Shown one piece after another: positions 46,404 through 56,474 of a DNA stretch of 58,023 nucleotides (the first letter of the stretch is position 1; each line of letters starts with the position of its first letter). A program made the translations under genes and the position numbers. This DNA is from Gammaproteobacteria bacterium (GTDB lineage Bacteria > Pseudomonadota > Gammaproteobacteria > SZUA-152). Location of the stretch: positions 1-58,023 of the forward strand of contig JAADGF010000093.1 in NCBI GenBank assembly GCA_013152545.1, written 5' to 3'. Below the pieces are notes generated by a model. It ran no database searches. It was not told the DNA's origin and worked only from the letters and a program-made list of their open reading frames with translations.

Positions 46404-46778
46404 AATAATTTACTTTAATGAATTAATGCCAATTGCTTGGCAGATGATTAATGGGTTTTGTGGTTTAGCGATGTTGTCGTAGTATGATATGTTTAAGTAG
46501 GTGAGCACAATTATTTTAACATTTTCTTGTCTATTTTCCGGTCTTCTGCGTTGCTACTACGATCACGTAGCTCACTATGCCCATCTTCGCAGCGATTGAG
46601 TTTTCGGTATTCATTGTAGGCCCTCTTCATTCCATGGCTGTGTTCAAATCCCTCGCAATAGAGCGACTATTATTCGTCATTTCGCCTTTCTTAAAAAAAT
46701 CACTTTCACCTAAAAGCACCTACTTTTGGCGGCGCTAAATGAATATGATGCATACACTGAATATCTAAATCTCAAATA
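46404..46778. other. Gap between hemA and prfA
   Basis: About 375 bases without a recognised gene, an unusually long gap for these neighbours. CCCTCGCAATAG, GACTATTATTCGTCA near 46650 vaguely resembles the inner part of repeat A, but the TCGGACAG core is not intact, so no copy is called. Confidence 0.4.
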
Positions 46779-48047
46779 CTACGGGTATATATCCATGTCT
46801 TTAATGTCAAAAATTTCCTGGGCAATGTCAAAAATATCGGTGCGCCCATCATAACCTGCTTGTTTAAGTTGCACGCTCGGCGTATGAATTAATTTATTTG
46901 TGAGGCGATGGGCGAATTGTTGCATCACTTCTTTAGGGTCTTTGCCACTGGCAAGTGACATCATGGCGTGTTTGAGTTCTTTGTCTCGATTTTTTTCCGC
47001 CATTTCACGTACGGCCCGGATTGTCGATACGGCACCTAACGATCTTAACCAAGCCATAAAATGAGATACTTGGGTGTTAATGATTTCTTCGGCTTGTACG
47101 GCGGCTTCTTGGCGCGAGCGTAAACCCTCCTGGATGATTTCTTGCATATCATCGACGGTATATAAATAGATGTCATCAAGTTCACCCACTTCGGTTTCGA
47201 TATCCCGAGGTACTGCAATATCAATCATCAGAATGGGGCGGTGTTTTCGTATTTTAAGCGCACTTTCGACACTACCCTTGCCAAGTATTGGTAATGGGCT
47301 GGCGGTGGACGATATAACAATGTCTGCTTCAGCCAAATGCCCAGGTATTTCGGCTAATGAGATAGCGTAGGCGTTAAATTCAGAGGCCAAATTGTGGGCG
47401 CGCTCAACGGTACGGTTAGCGATGATCATCCTGCCTATGCCAGATTCATGTAAATGACGAGCTGCCAATTCAACCGTTTCACCGGCACCGATTAATAACG
47501 CAGTATGGTTGTCTAAGTTGCTGAATATCTGTTTTGAAAGGCTCACGGCGGCAAATGCTACTGACACTGGGCTGGCGCCAATTTGTGTGTCAGTACGGAC
47601 TTGTTTGGCAACGGCAAACGTGTGTTGAAAAAGGCGGTCTAATTGATTTCCCAGTGTGCCAGCCTGATTAGCGGCAAAATAAGCATCTTTCATTTGACCC
47701 AAAATTTGCGGTTCGCCCAGCACCATGGAATCCAGACCGCTGGCGACGCGTAACAAGTGTCGTACCGCGTCATGGTCGGGGTGGGCGTAAATATAGGGGT
47801 TCAAATCACGCTCACCGAGTTGATGATAGCGGCGCAGCCAGTCGGTAATGAGAGTCGCGTTGTTTTGTTCTAGGCCACAGTATAGCTCGGTGCGGTTGCA
47901 AGTCGATATAATCGCTGCTTCGTTGACCGCCGGTTGTGCCACTAAGTCTTTGAGAGCATTACCTATTTCAGTCGGCTCAAAGGCAACGCGCTCCCGAATA
48001 TCGATAGGGGCTGTTTTGTGGTTGATTCCAAATGCTAATATGGACAT
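46779..48047 (-). CDS. hemA: Glutamyl-tRNA reductase
   Basis: HemA reduces glutamyl-tRNA to glutamate-1-semialdehyde, the first committed step of C5 heme synthesis. The catalytic Cys is in IISTCNRTELYC, near residue 50. The nucleotide-binding GAGETVELAARHL and the C-terminal dimerisation helices are present. The N-terminus MSILAFGINHKTAPIDIRE is family-typical, fixing the start. It faces away from the TPR lipoprotein gene, so the two share a divergent promoter region of about 200 bases, as in Pseudomonas. Confidence 0.97.
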   Translation of the reverse strand: MSILAFGINHKTAPIDIRERVAFEPTEIGNALKDLVAQPAVNEAAIISTCNRTELYCGLEQNNATLITDWLRRYHQLGERDLNPYIYAHPDHDAVRHLLRVASGLDSMVLGEPQILGQMKDAYFAANQAGTLGNQLDRLFQHTFAVAKQVRTDTQIGASPVSVAFAAVSLSKQIFSNLDNHTALLIGAGETVELAARHLHESGIGRMIIANRTVERAHNLASEFNAYAISLAEIPGHLAEADIVISSTASPLPILGKGSVESALKIRKHRPILMIDIAVPRDIETEVGELDDIYLYTVDDMQEIIQEGLRSRQEAAVQAEEIINTQVSHFMAWLRSLGAVSTIRAVREMAEKNRDKELKHAMMSLASGKDPKEVMQQFAHRLTNKLIHTPSVQLKQAGYDGRTDIFDIAQEIFDIKDMDIYP

Positions 48048-48250
48048 AAATTATGCTACAGGGTCTGTTGATATTCAAATTTTGATCGATATGGTTTTAG
48101 AATACAAGTGTTTAAAACCCACAAAATGTTGACTCAGTAGTATATATTAAGCCGTAAGATGTTGTATAAAAGAAGTCATTAGCGTTCGTTAACGTAATGT
48201 GTTAATTTTTAATCGATATGTAGTCTAAGAATCGGCTGGAGTAGGAAATA

Positions 48251-50062
48251 ATGAAGCTAAACCGTCAATCCGTGGTGTTGTTCGCGCTGAGTTTATTGTA
48301 CGGATGCAGTGCCTTGCAATCAAATTCGGATGACTCCGGACTTGCTATCGTAGAGGGACGCAACGCAGCGAGCGGTCTGAACCCGGCTTATCAAAACGAT
48401 TTTGAGTCATTGGACGATTCATCACTGACGCTTGGCGAAAAAACGCGCGATGATTTGCAGACGAATAATAATGTGTCACCTCACCTAGTTTATAAACTGC
48501 TGGTTGCAGAAATTGCCGGTCAGCGTGGCGAATTAGATATTGCGATTAAAAATTATATCGAAGTGGCGAAGGAGTCCCGTGACCCTAAGGTGGCGGCACG
48601 CGCCACTCAAATCGCTTTTTTCGCAAAAGACTATGATCGTGCCTTGAGCGCGTCGAAGCTTTGGGTTGCCACTGAACCTGAAAATGCCGAAGCACAACGC
48701 AACCTTGCTTCTGCCTTCATAAAATTAGCCCGCCCCAACAATGCTGTTGTGCATTATGAAAAGATGTTGCAGTTATTGGATAGAAATACCAAGCCGGGAC
48801 ATGGTTTAAGTACTATTGCATCGCAATTGGCGCGTGAATCTGATCGGGATATCGCTATTAGTGTCATGGAACGGCTTATCGAAAACCGAAAAGATAATCC
48901 GTATGCGTTGTTTGCGTATGCACATTTGGCGATGCGTCAGGGGCGGTTTGAGATCGCACTGAATGCATTGGATCAGGCGTTGGAGATCAAACCGAATTGG
49001 GTTAATGTCGTTGTGTTGCGGTCACGAATTTTGGCAATGCAAGGTGCGCGGGGTGAGGCGATAACGTATCTTGAAAATATTTTAAAAGGTGAATTATCTG
49101 AAAATGTAGATATTGGCCTGACCCATGCGCGCATGTTGACAGAAGCTCGGCAGCTGGAAAAAGCCCTGGGAGAATTTATACGACTTGCTTCGCTGGCACC
49201 TAAAAATGCGGAAATCAATTATTATGCCGGTATTCTAGCATTACAGTTAAAGAGATTGGATGATGCGAAAAAATACTTAATGATTGTGTTGACGTTAGGC
49301 AAGCGTATCCAGGAAACCAATTATTACCTGGGTCAGGTGGGTGAAGAGAACAAAGATTTTAAAAATGCCATGAATCGTTACAGTTTTGTGCGGCATGGTG
49401 AGTTTTACTTTAATGCGCAAGTGCGTATTGCTGCTATTTTAGCGGATACCGGGCGCTTTGAGCAGGCGCGTGAACACTTGCAAACCATCCGGGTCGCCAG
49501 CGAGAAACAAAAATTACAAATATTGCTATTGGAAGGGGATGTATTGCGGGAAGCGGGTCGATATCCTGATGCCAAGGATTTTTATACCAAAGTATTAAAT
49601 ATTATGCCCAATGAAACCAGTATCCGTTATGCGCGTGCATTGGTGGCAGAAAAGCTGGGTGAACTGGACTTGGTTGAAAGCGATCTTCAGGCTATCTTAA
49701 AACAAGAGCCTAGGAATGCACAGGCATTGAATGCGCTAGGTTATACATTAGCCGATCGTACCACGCGTTATGAAGAGGCCTTGGATTATATTCAGCGTGC
49801 GCTGGAACTGGAGCCGGATGATGTCGCCGTTGTGGACAGTTTGGGCTGGGTATATTACCGTATGGGTAATTACAAAAAAGCCATTGAACTATTACGCCGA
49901 GCGAATGAGCAGGCCAAAGATCCTGAAATTGCGGCTCATTTAGGTGAAGTGCTTTGGGTCAGTGGCGAGCGGAGCGCGGCGTTGAAGATCTGGGAGGCAT
50001 CTTTGCAGATACACCCAAATCATGAAATTCTCTTGGATGTGATGAAACGATTTGGTTTATAA
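48251..50062 (+). CDS. TPR-repeat lipoprotein
   Basis: A 603-residue outer-envelope protein. A lipobox (LLYGC, Cys19) follows a short hydrophobic signal, so it is lipid-anchored. The rest consists of tandem TPR helices from about residue 75 to the end, with clear units such as PYALFAYAHLAMRQGRFEIA, ALNALGYTLADRTTRYEEAL and DSLGWVYYRMGNYKKAIELL. The same kind of gene sits divergent from hemA and upstream of lolB in Pseudomonas (PA4667-like). It probably acts as a scaffold for an envelope complex; the partner is unknown. Confidence 0.9.
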   Translation: MKLNRQSVVLFALSLLYGCSALQSNSDDSGLAIVEGRNAASGLNPAYQNDFESLDDSSLTLGEKTRDDLQTNNNVSPHLVYKLLVAEIAGQRGELDIAIKNYIEVAKESRDPKVAARATQIAFFAKDYDRALSASKLWVATEPENAEAQRNLASAFIKLARPNNAVVHYEKMLQLLDRNTKPGHGLSTIASQLARESDRDIAISVMERLIENRKDNPYALFAYAHLAMRQGRFEIALNALDQALEIKPNWVNVVVLRSRILAMQGARGEAITYLENILKGELSENVDIGLTHARMLTEARQLEKALGEFIRLASLAPKNAEINYYAGILALQLKRLDDAKKYLMIVLTLGKRIQETNYYLGQVGEENKDFKNAMNRYSFVRHGEFYFNAQVRIAAILADTGRFEQAREHLQTIRVASEKQKLQILLLEGDVLREAGRYPDAKDFYTKVLNIMPNETSIRYARALVAEKLGELDLVESDLQAILKQEPRNAQALNALGYTLADRTTRYEEALDYIQRALELEPDDVAVVDSLGWVYYRMGNYKKAIELLRRANEQAKDPEIAAHLGEVLWVSGERSAALKIWEASLQIHPNHEILLDVMKRFGL

Positions 50063-50237
50063 ATGGTTTGATTCGATATAAATGCGACATAATCCGTTAT
50101 TTATATTCTAATGATTCAGGTTGCCTTTTATTTTTTTTCAGAAAAAAAATTTTGATGGTGTTATGGGTAAATCAACGGTAAGCGGAGTTATTTGCCAGTT
50201 ATAGCATCCTGTCTTTCATTTCGTATTTAGCGGTTAA

Positions 50238-50266
50238 CAGTATATTCTCGGACAGGGCTTCTAGGA
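50238..50266 (+). repeat. Repeat A, single end
   Basis: AGTATATTCTCGGACAGGGC then TTCTAGGAA. It matches the right end of the element at 13012-13032 and the single end at 36183. Confidence 0.6.
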
Positions 50267-50283
50267 AATAAACAGCTGTTTAC

Positions 50284-50406
50284 GGTTGATTTGCCCGATT
50301 ATTACTGCGTTAGCAAAGCTACGTAAAAACGGTGTCAAAAGTGCTCATTTACATCTTTGCAGCTGTAAACGCCGCGCTTTTTCTTTGTTCTCAAGCAAAT
50401 CAAAGG
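50284..50406. repeat. Repeat B, longer relative
   Basis: Arms GGTTGATTTGCCCGAT (50284-50299) and TCAAGCAAATCAAAGG (50391-50406) are imperfect inverted repeats. The interior shares TCAAAAGTGCTCATTTA and CGCTTTTTCTTT with the copy at 12704-12787, with extra sequence between. It lies right next to a repeat A end, as at 12.7-13.0 kb. Confidence 0.6.
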
Positions 50407-50450
50407 CAAAAAAATCAGGTTGAGTAGTTACTTCAGGTTTGCATTAACGA

Positions 50451-51110
50451 GTGATTTGTCTTTTGTCTAAATATCCTCAATGGTTGATACGCAGTTCAAG
50501 AACTGTGATCGTTATGGCAATGATTACTCCGTTGACTGTTGCTTGCGTCAGCGTTAATCAAATGGATGATGCGATGGTTGAAGCGCTCAGAGCGCAGAAT
50601 CGGCTTGCGCTGGAACGACGTTCTGAATCATTGGCAGAAATACAAAATTGGCAAATTGACGGCCGAATTTCCGTGACCACTGATGACGAAGCCTGGAGCG
50701 GCAAGTTATACTGGCAGCAAAATGCTAACGATTATCAAATAAATTTTAGTGCACCTTCCGGGCAGGGTGCTTTGCAGTTGTTGAGTGGTGAGTGGGGGGT
50801 GGAGTTGCGGTTGGCTAATGGTGGGTTGTATACTGCAACGGATACCGACACCTTGTTGCGGGAACAAATCGGGTGGGACTTACCCATTAGTGGTTTGTGG
50901 TATTGGATTCGTGGCTTACCTAATCCAGATATGGCTCAATCGATGCGGCTGAATGAACAGGGCTTGATTCGCACCTTAGAGCAGGGTGAGTGGTCAATTC
51001 AATATGACCGATATCAGCAGTATCAGGGATATCAATTTCCTCGAAAAATCTTCATTGAAAGCGAAGATATGAGTGTGCGCCTGATTGTAAGTCAATGGAA
51101 TGTGCATTAG
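50451..51110 (+). CDS. lolB: Outer-membrane lipoprotein LolB
   Basis: LolB receives lipoproteins from LolA and inserts them in the outer membrane. The start at GTG 50451 gives a signal with a basic N-region (WLIRSSR) and a lipobox TVAC (Cys32). IQNWQIDGRISVTTDDEAWSG, YQINFSAPSGQGALQL and SGLWYWIRGLPNP are family blocks. The length of 219 residues is standard. It overlaps ispE by 16 bases, the classical lolB-ispE arrangement. Confidence 0.93.
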   Translation: MICLLSKYPQWLIRSSRTVIVMAMITPLTVACVSVNQMDDAMVEALRAQNRLALERRSESLAEIQNWQIDGRISVTTDDEAWSGKLYWQQNANDYQINFSAPSGQGALQLLSGEWGVELRLANGGLYTATDTDTLLREQIGWDLPISGLWYWIRGLPNPDMAQSMRLNEQGLIRTLEQGEWSIQYDRYQQYQGYQFPRKIFIESEDMSVRLIVSQWNVH

Positions 51111-52030
51111 CGAAAAACAAATTCGACGTGAAAACTCTGTATCGTTGGTCGGCACCTGCCAAATTAAATCTGTTTCTGCATATAACCTCGCGTCGCGATG
51201 ATGGTTATCATGAGTTGCAGACGTTGTTTCAATTTTTGAATTTTGGCGATCAGCTCACATTTGATGTTCGTACTGATGGTAAAATCCAGCGTTGCACGGA
51301 TATTCCGGGGGTACCTGCCGATCAAGATCTGGCAGTAAAGGCGGCCCAGCTATTACAGAAAAAAACGGCTTGTACACTGGGTGTTGATATTAGGATCGAA
51401 AAGAAAATCCCCATGGGGGGAGGGCTAGGTGGCGGAAGCTCTGATGCTGCGACGACGCTTGTTGCATTGAACCATTTATGGCGGCAGGAGCAGACTCCAC
51501 AACAATTAATGGCTTTGGGTTTGTCGCTGGGTGCGGATGTTCCCGTGTTTATTTACGGAAATACCGCCTGGGCTGAGGGAATCGGTGATAAATTAACGTC
51601 AGTGGATGTGCCAGAGGCGTGGTATGTGGTGATTTCTCCTAACGTTAGTATCGTCACTGCTGAACTTTTTTCAGTTCCGGAATTGACACGTGATGCGCAA
51701 GCCCTCAGAATACGCGATTACTTTGGTGGGGTGTCCCGGGATCGCTTCAAAAACGCCTTTGAGAAACTAGTAACAGGGCGTTATCCGGAGGTGGGGGCAG
51801 CGTTAAATTGGTTGTCTAATCAGGCAGATAGAAAAAATTCTGCGATGTTGACAGGCACCGGAGGTTGTGTTTTTGCATGTTTTGATCAGGATGAAGCCAG
51901 AGCACGAGAAGTTGCTCGGCAGGTGTGTCGAGATAATGAAAACGCATGGACAGGCTTTTGTGCGAGAGGGTGCCGTGAGTCGCCACTGCTAGTGGGATTA
52001 AAAGAACAGATTAAAATGTCCCTACAATGA
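51095..52030 (+). CDS. ispE: 4-diphosphocytidyl-2-C-methyl-D-erythritol kinase
   Basis: IspE phosphorylates the 2-hydroxyl of CDP-ME in the non-mevalonate isoprenoid pathway. It is a GHMP kinase: SAPAKLNLFLHITSRRDDGYHEL is the N-terminal substrate region and KIPMGGGLGGGSSDAATTL the phosphate-binding loop. MLTGTGGCVFACF is the third motif. The ATG at 51095 lies inside lolB; GTG 51128 is a plausible alternative closer to the family N-terminus. It is followed by tRNA-Gln. Confidence 0.95.
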   Translation: MECALAKNKFDVKTLYRWSAPAKLNLFLHITSRRDDGYHELQTLFQFLNFGDQLTFDVRTDGKIQRCTDIPGVPADQDLAVKAAQLLQKKTACTLGVDIRIEKKIPMGGGLGGGSSDAATTLVALNHLWRQEQTPQQLMALGLSLGADVPVFIYGNTAWAEGIGDKLTSVDVPEAWYVVISPNVSIVTAELFSVPELTRDAQALRIRDYFGGVSRDRFKNAFEKLVTGRYPEVGAALNWLSNQADRKNSAMLTGTGGCVFACFDQDEARAREVARQVCRDNENAWTGFCARGCRESPLLVGLKEQIKMSLQ

Positions 52031-52233
52031 GAATTTAATCGATTTCGTTGGTGATGCTTGAATTTGTAGCGCCTTAAAAGTAAGAGGTTTGGTTTCAATA
52101 GCGTTTGTAACTAGTTGCTAAGAGTATTTGTAGTCAGCGTGTTTGTACCTGGTAATGTAATATTGACCAAGCTGGCGTTGGGCGTGATAGCGCTAGATCA
52201 TGTTGTCATCGGCGTGGGGTTTTTGATATGGCT

Positions 52234-52255
52234 ACGTTGTTTAAAATAACAACGT
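52234..52255 (+). promoter_or_regulatory. Palindrome around a candidate -10 of tRNA-Gln
   Basis: ACGTTGTT and AACAACGT pair perfectly around TAAAAT (52242-52247), a good -10 sequence about 28 bases before the tRNA. The matching -35 is weak (TTTTTG at 52220). It may be a promoter within an operator. Confidence 0.35.
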
Positions 52256-52275
52256 TGACCGTGGAAATAGTTTAT

Positions 52276-52350
52276 TGGGCCGTCGCCAAGCGGTAAGGCA
52301 CGGGGTTTTGATCCCCGCATACCCAGGTTCGAATCCTGGCGGCCCAGCCA
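52276..52350 (+). tRNA. tRNA-Gln (anticodon TTG)
   Basis: A complete 75-base cloverleaf ending in encoded CCA. The acceptor TGGGCCG pairs with CGGCCCA. The anticodon stem CGGGG/CCCCG holds TTTTGAT, giving TTG. The T-arm has GGTTCGAATCC. It sits between ispE and prs, as in Pseudomonas. Confidence 0.97.
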
Positions 52351-52758
52351 TACTTCTTTAGTCAATACGCAGGAGTCTAGATATAGATTAGTCGATTGTG
52401 AGCTAGTCTGATTGCCTCGTTTTTTTGAGCATCTTTGTTTTAAGGCTTGTTGCCCGTCTTAAACGATCAAAAAAACTGACTCAATTCTTCTTGCTTTGAT
52501 GCTGATCGCTAATCATTTTGATTGGCACCGCCCTGTGGCACGGTGGGTTTTAGCCGTTGAATGCATTTTGTTTTCAAGACAGCTTGTTCAGACTGATTAT
52601 TATTGATTATGTAAGATGGCTGATTATATTTAGGGTAGCTGATTTAGGCTATTAAGGGAATCGCTTCTGGTACGACGGGCAACGGTGTTTTAATTGTCAT
52701 CGCATAGAGCTGAGAGTAATGTCGTCGTGACTTTTGACATTGAATGGGTGGAGAAGAA
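52351..52758. other. Leader region of prs with a long imperfect hairpin
   Basis: No gene. GTTTTTTTGA (52419-52428) and TCAAAAAAAC (52467-52476) are perfectly complementary. An inner pair GTTTTAAG/CTTAAAC extends the structure. A second small hairpin CACCG/CGGTG is at 52526-52545. These may act as attenuator or processing sites for the tRNA-prs transcript; no known leader family was recognised. Confidence 0.4.
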
Positions 52759-53718
52759 ATGAAAGTGCCCGATGGCCGGATGATGGTTTTTGCTGGAAAT
52801 GCTAACCCACAATTAGCCGGCGCCGTCGTAAATTATTTAGGTATAGCAGTAGGCAAAGCTGTCGTCAGCCGTTTTAGTGATGGCGAGGTTATGGTGGAAA
52901 TTATGGAAAACGTGCGCGGTCGCGACGTTTTTATTATGCAATCCACTTGTGCGCCTACAAACGATAATCTGATGGAACTGCTGGTCATGATTGATGCCGT
53001 GCGGCGTGCATCTGCTGCCCGAGTGACTGCTGTGGTGCCTTATTTTGGTTACTCCCGACAGGATCGTCGACCACGTTCAGCCCGCGTGCCGTTAACGGCT
53101 AAAGTTGTTGCCAATATGATCGAAGTGGCCGGCGCTGATCGGGTATTGACCGTCGATTTGCATGCGGATCAGATTCAGGGTTTTTTTGATAAACCTTTAG
53201 ATAATATTTATGCGTCACCAATCTTGTTGGGCGATGTTTGGCGCCAGGAATACCCTAATTTGATTGTTGTGTCGCCGGATGTCGGTGGGGTTGTTAGAGC
53301 GCGAGCGTTGGCAAAGCGTTTGGATGACGCAGAACTGGCCATTATTGATAAACGCAGGCCGCGGCCTAACGAAGCACGTGTAATGAATATCATTGGCGAT
53401 GTGGATGGTCGTCAGTGTGTATTGATCGACGACCTTGTGGATACGGCAGGCACGTTATGTTTGGCTGCCACTGCACTAAAAAACCATGGTGCCGATAAAG
53501 TAGTGGCCTATTGTACGCACGCGGTGTTATCCGGGGCAGCGGTTGAGAATATTTCGAGGTCGCAGTTGGATGAAATTGTGATCACCGACACTGTTCCGTT
53601 ATCCAACGATGCGAAAGCCTGTCGTAAAATTCGGCAGTTGAGTATTGCGGAATTATTGGCTGAAACGATGCGTCGAATTAGCTGCGAAGAATCAGTGAGT
53701 TCTTTATTTATGGATTAA
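52759..53718 (+). CDS. prs: Ribose-phosphate pyrophosphokinase
   Basis: Prs transfers pyrophosphate from ATP to ribose-5-phosphate to make PRPP for nucleotides, histidine, tryptophan and [16 protein letters not shown] starts the fold, [18 protein letters not shown] is the ATP-site loop, [13 protein letters not shown] follows, and [14 protein letters not shown] is the PRPP-binding motif. The ATG at 52759 has GGAG six bases upstream; an earlier in-frame ATG at 52744 lacks a site. Length is standard. It is the first gene of the prs-rplY-pth-ychF series. Confidence 0.96.
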   Translation: MKVPDGRMMVFAGNANPQLAGAVVNYLGIAVGKAVVSRFSDGEVMVEIMENVRGRDVFIMQSTCAPTNDNLMELLVMIDAVRRASAARVTAVVPYFGYSRQDRRPRSARVPLTAKVVANMIEVAGADRVLTVDLHADQIQGFFDKPLDNIYASPILLGDVWRQEYPNLIVVSPDVGGVVRARALAKRLDDAELAIIDKRRPRPNEARVMNIIGDVDGRQCVLIDDLVDTAGTLCLAATALKNHGADKVVAYCTHAVLSGAAVENISRSQLDEIVITDTVPLSNDAKACRKIRQLSIAELLAETMRRISCEESVSSLFMD

Positions 53719-53905
53719 GTTTTTATTATAGCGAGCTTCCCTTTGCTTTATTTTTGATTTGTGGTGCTGTTATGGGGCTTGCAGATGTTAGTGTAGTAAC
53801 CAGTTGGAAAAGTAATCACTGACCAGGAGGTACGGTCGATTGTACTTGGTCGCAAAGATGATCGATTGTCTACTCGTTTAATATTACAGAGTTGGAGTAA
53901 TCAGT

Positions 53906-54547
53906 ATGGGTATTGATTTTAATGTAGTCGCTGAAACTCGTAAGGATGTAGGGAAAGGTGCGAGCCGCCGCTTACGTCATGCGGATAAAATTCCCGGTGT
54001 CATATATGGTGCTGGAAAAGATGCTGTTGCGTTAACGATGAGGCACGATAGCGTGTTTCATCATTTGGAGCACGAAGCTTTTTATTCTCACATTTTGACG
54101 ATCACTGTCGATGGCAATGTTGAGAGGGCGGTGCTGAAAGATGTGCAACGTCATCCTGCTAAACCTAAAATTTTACATGTGGATTTTCTGCGAATTAGTG
54201 ATGTTGATAAAATTAGCATGAATGTTCCCCTGCATTTTATGAATGAACTTGATTCGCCAGGTGTAAAAGCGGGTGGTCTTGTATCGCATTTAATGAATAA
54301 TGTGGAAATCATTTGTTTAGCCAAAGATTTACCCGAATATCTGGAAGTGGATTTGGCGAATTTGGAGGCAGGAGCGTCTTTGCACTTATCGGATATTAAG
54401 CTACCGGCAGGTGTGGAAATGCCAGCCTTAGCACAAAGCGCTGACCATGATTTGCCGATTGTCAATATTCATGCGCCGCGCCAAAGTACGGAGGAGGAAG
54501 CGTCTGCTGATGAGGCAGTTGCTGAACCACCATCTGCTGAGTCGTAG
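53906..54547 (+). CDS. rplY: Ribosomal protein bL25, Ctc long form
   Basis: The long (213-residue) L25/Ctc protein that binds 5S rRNA in the large subunit. The N-terminal L25 domain (RKDVGKGASRRLRHADKIPGVIYG) is followed by the C-terminal TL5-type beta domain (~95-185, DVDKISMNVPLHFMNE and AGASLHLSDIKLPAGVEMP). The acidic tail (TEEEASADEAVAEP) is usual in Ctc proteins. GGAG lies before the ATG. It is followed by pth, as in most gammaproteobacteria of this group. Confidence 0.95.
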   Translation: MGIDFNVVAETRKDVGKGASRRLRHADKIPGVIYGAGKDAVALTMRHDSVFHHLEHEAFYSHILTITVDGNVERAVLKDVQRHPAKPKILHVDFLRISDVDKISMNVPLHFMNELDSPGVKAGGLVSHLMNNVEIICLAKDLPEYLEVDLANLEAGASLHLSDIKLPAGVEMPALAQSADHDLPIVNIHAPRQSTEEEASADEAVAEPPSAES

Positions 54548-54587
54548 TTGTTATTGTCTGTCAGCGGTTTAATGCATCGAGTAACCG

Positions 54588-55181
54588 ATGTTGTCGTCGA
54601 AAATAGCACTCATTGTTGGCCTGGGAAATCCAGGGGTAAAATATGAGCAAACTCGACACAACGTCGGTTTTTGGTTTATTGATGGTTTGGCAAACGCCAA
54701 GGGGGTAATGCTTCGTAATGAAGCAAAGTTTCAAGGCGAGTCCGGTAAAATAACAATCGATGATCAAGTAATAGGGCTGCTTAAGCCCATGGGTTACATG
54801 AATCACAGTGGTCAGTCACTTGCAGCTGTAGCCAATTACTATAAAACTCCACTTGAAAGCATACTGGTGGTGCACGACGAATTGGATTTACCGCCAGGCA
54901 CCTTGAGACTTAAAAGCGGCGGAGGTCACGGCGGCCATAATGGTTTGCGGGACATTATTGCGCATTCCGGCGGAAATGCTTTTATGCGTTTGCGCATTGG
55001 CATAGGTCATCCCGGCAGTAGTCGAGACGTTACCAACTACGTGCTTGGTCTACCTGGCAATGATGAGAAGTTGGCGATAACGAGCGCGATTGACGAGGCG
55101 CTGATTACGTTGCCACAAATTGTTGCAGGCGAGTACCAAAAAGTGATGAATCATCTGCACACCGTCAAAGAAATACCCTAA
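54588..55181 (+). CDS. pth: Peptidyl-tRNA hydrolase
   Basis: Pth frees tRNA from peptidyl-tRNA that has dropped off ribosomes. IVGLGNPGVKYEQTRHNVGFWFID holds the catalytic His in RHNVG and the key Asn. KPMGYMNHSGQS, VVHDELDLPPGTLRLK and GGGHGGHNGLRDI are further family blocks. At 197 residues it has normal length. It lies 40 bases after rplY and 39 bases before ychF. Confidence 0.96.
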   Translation: MLSSKIALIVGLGNPGVKYEQTRHNVGFWFIDGLANAKGVMLRNEAKFQGESGKITIDDQVIGLLKPMGYMNHSGQSLAAVANYYKTPLESILVVHDELDLPPGTLRLKSGGGHGGHNGLRDIIAHSGGNAFMRLRIGIGHPGSSRDVTNYVLGLPGNDEKLAITSAIDEALITLPQIVAGEYQKVMNHLHTVKEIP

Positions 55182-55220
55182 AAAGAAATACAGTCAAACC
55201 GTTAAGAACTGAGAGTTAAA

Positions 55221-56312
55221 ATGGGATTTAAATGTGGAATTGTTGGTTTGCCCAATGTTGGTAAATCAACCTTGTTTAATGCGCTTACAAAAGCGGGTAT
55301 TCAAGCGGAAAACTACCCATTTTGTACTATCGAACCCAATATTGGTGTGGTGCCGGTACCAGACCCACGTTTGGAAGTGCTTGCTGGTATCGTTAATCCT
55401 CAGCGAGTGCTTGCAACTACAATAGAATTTGTTGATATTGCCGGTTTGGTTGCGGGTGCCTCCAAAGGTGAAGGGCTAGGGAATCAATTTTTAGCAAATA
55501 TCAGAGAAACGGATGCTGTTGCCCATGTCGTACGTTGTTTTGAAAATGATGACGTAGTGCATGTTGCCGGTAAAGTGAGTCCCATTGATGACATAGAAGT
55601 AATTGACACAGAATTGGCGCTGGCGGATTTGCAGAGTGTTGAAAAAGCCCTAATGAAAGTGGCTAAAGTTGCCAAAAGCGGTGATAAAAGGTCCATTGCA
55701 CAGCAAAAGCAATTTGAGCAGGTGCGTGACCATCTTGATAAAGGTGAGCCTGTCCGGTCCATGAGTCTTGATGCCGATCAGCGAGAATTAATTAATGAGT
55801 TACATCTATTAACGATCAAGCCCGCTGTCTATATCGCTAATGTTGCTGAAGATGGTTTTGATAATAACCCTTATCTTGATCAGGTTCGCAACTTGGCTGA
55901 AAAAGAAAATGCGGAAGTTGTCGCAGTATGCGCCTCCATTGAGGCTGAGTTGGTGGAGCTTGACGATGACGATACGCTGGAATTTCTGAATGAGCTGGGT
56001 TTGGCGGAGCCTGGGCTTAATCGTGTGATTCGTGCTGGATATACGTTATTGAATTTACAAACGTACTTTACGGCCGGTGTTAAAGAAGTCCGTGCTTGGA
56101 CGGTGCCAATTGGTGCTACGGCACCACAAGCAGCGGGGATGATACATACCGATTTTGAAAAAGGTTTTATTCGCGCCGAGGTGATCGCTTACCACGATTT
56201 TGTTGCTGGTCAGGGTGAGCTAGGTGCCAAGGAGGCCGGTAAATGGCGTTTAGAAGGCAAGGACTATATCACCCAAGATGGTGATGTGATGCATTTTCGC
56301 TTCAATGTTTAG
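55221..56312 (+). CDS. ychF: Redox-regulated ATPase YchF
   Basis: YchF is an Obg-family P-loop protein that prefers ATP and is linked to ribosome function and oxidative-stress control. [20 protein letters not shown] is G1 and [20 protein letters not shown] is G3. The usual NKxD motif is replaced by NVAE (YIANVAED), which explains ATP preference in the family. A TGS domain ends the protein. Length of 363 residues is exact for the family. It completes the prs-ychF block; tRNA-Met follows. Confidence 0.97.
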   Translation: MGFKCGIVGLPNVGKSTLFNALTKAGIQAENYPFCTIEPNIGVVPVPDPRLEVLAGIVNPQRVLATTIEFVDIAGLVAGASKGEGLGNQFLANIRETDAVAHVVRCFENDDVVHVAGKVSPIDDIEVIDTELALADLQSVEKALMKVAKVAKSGDKRSIAQQKQFEQVRDHLDKGEPVRSMSLDADQRELINELHLLTIKPAVYIANVAEDGFDNNPYLDQVRNLAEKENAEVVAVCASIEAELVELDDDDTLEFLNELGLAEPGLNRVIRAGYTLLNLQTYFTAGVKEVRAWTVPIGATAPQAAGMIHTDFEKGFIRAEVIAYHDFVAGQGELGAKEAGKWRLEGKDYITQDGDVMHFRFNV

Positions 56313-56397
56313 TTGGTGTTTCGGTATATATCCTATGAAACTGGACATCCGACTCAGGACTATTTAAAATTTCGTTCCTTGATACGTTTTATAGTAT

Positions 56398-56474
56398 GGC
56401 TACGTAGCTCAGCTGGTTAGAGCACAGCATTCATAATGCTGGGGTCGGTGGTTCAAGTCCACCCGTAGCCACCA
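56398..56474 (+). tRNA. tRNA-Met (elongator, anticodon CAT)
   Basis: A complete 77-base cloverleaf with CCA encoded. GGCTACG pairs with CGTAGCC. The anticodon stem AGCAT/ATGCT holds TCATA, giving CAT. The first base pair (G-C) and the GTAGCTCAG D-arm match elongator tRNA-Met rather than the initiator, which lacks the 1-72 pair. Confidence 0.95.

Larger units (their letters stand above)
50063..50450. other. Intergenic region with repeats A and B before lolB
   Basis: Holds one repeat A end and a full-length repeat B relative (separate entries). No gene is visible. The normally tight TPR-lolB junction is interrupted by these repeats. Confidence 0.6.
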
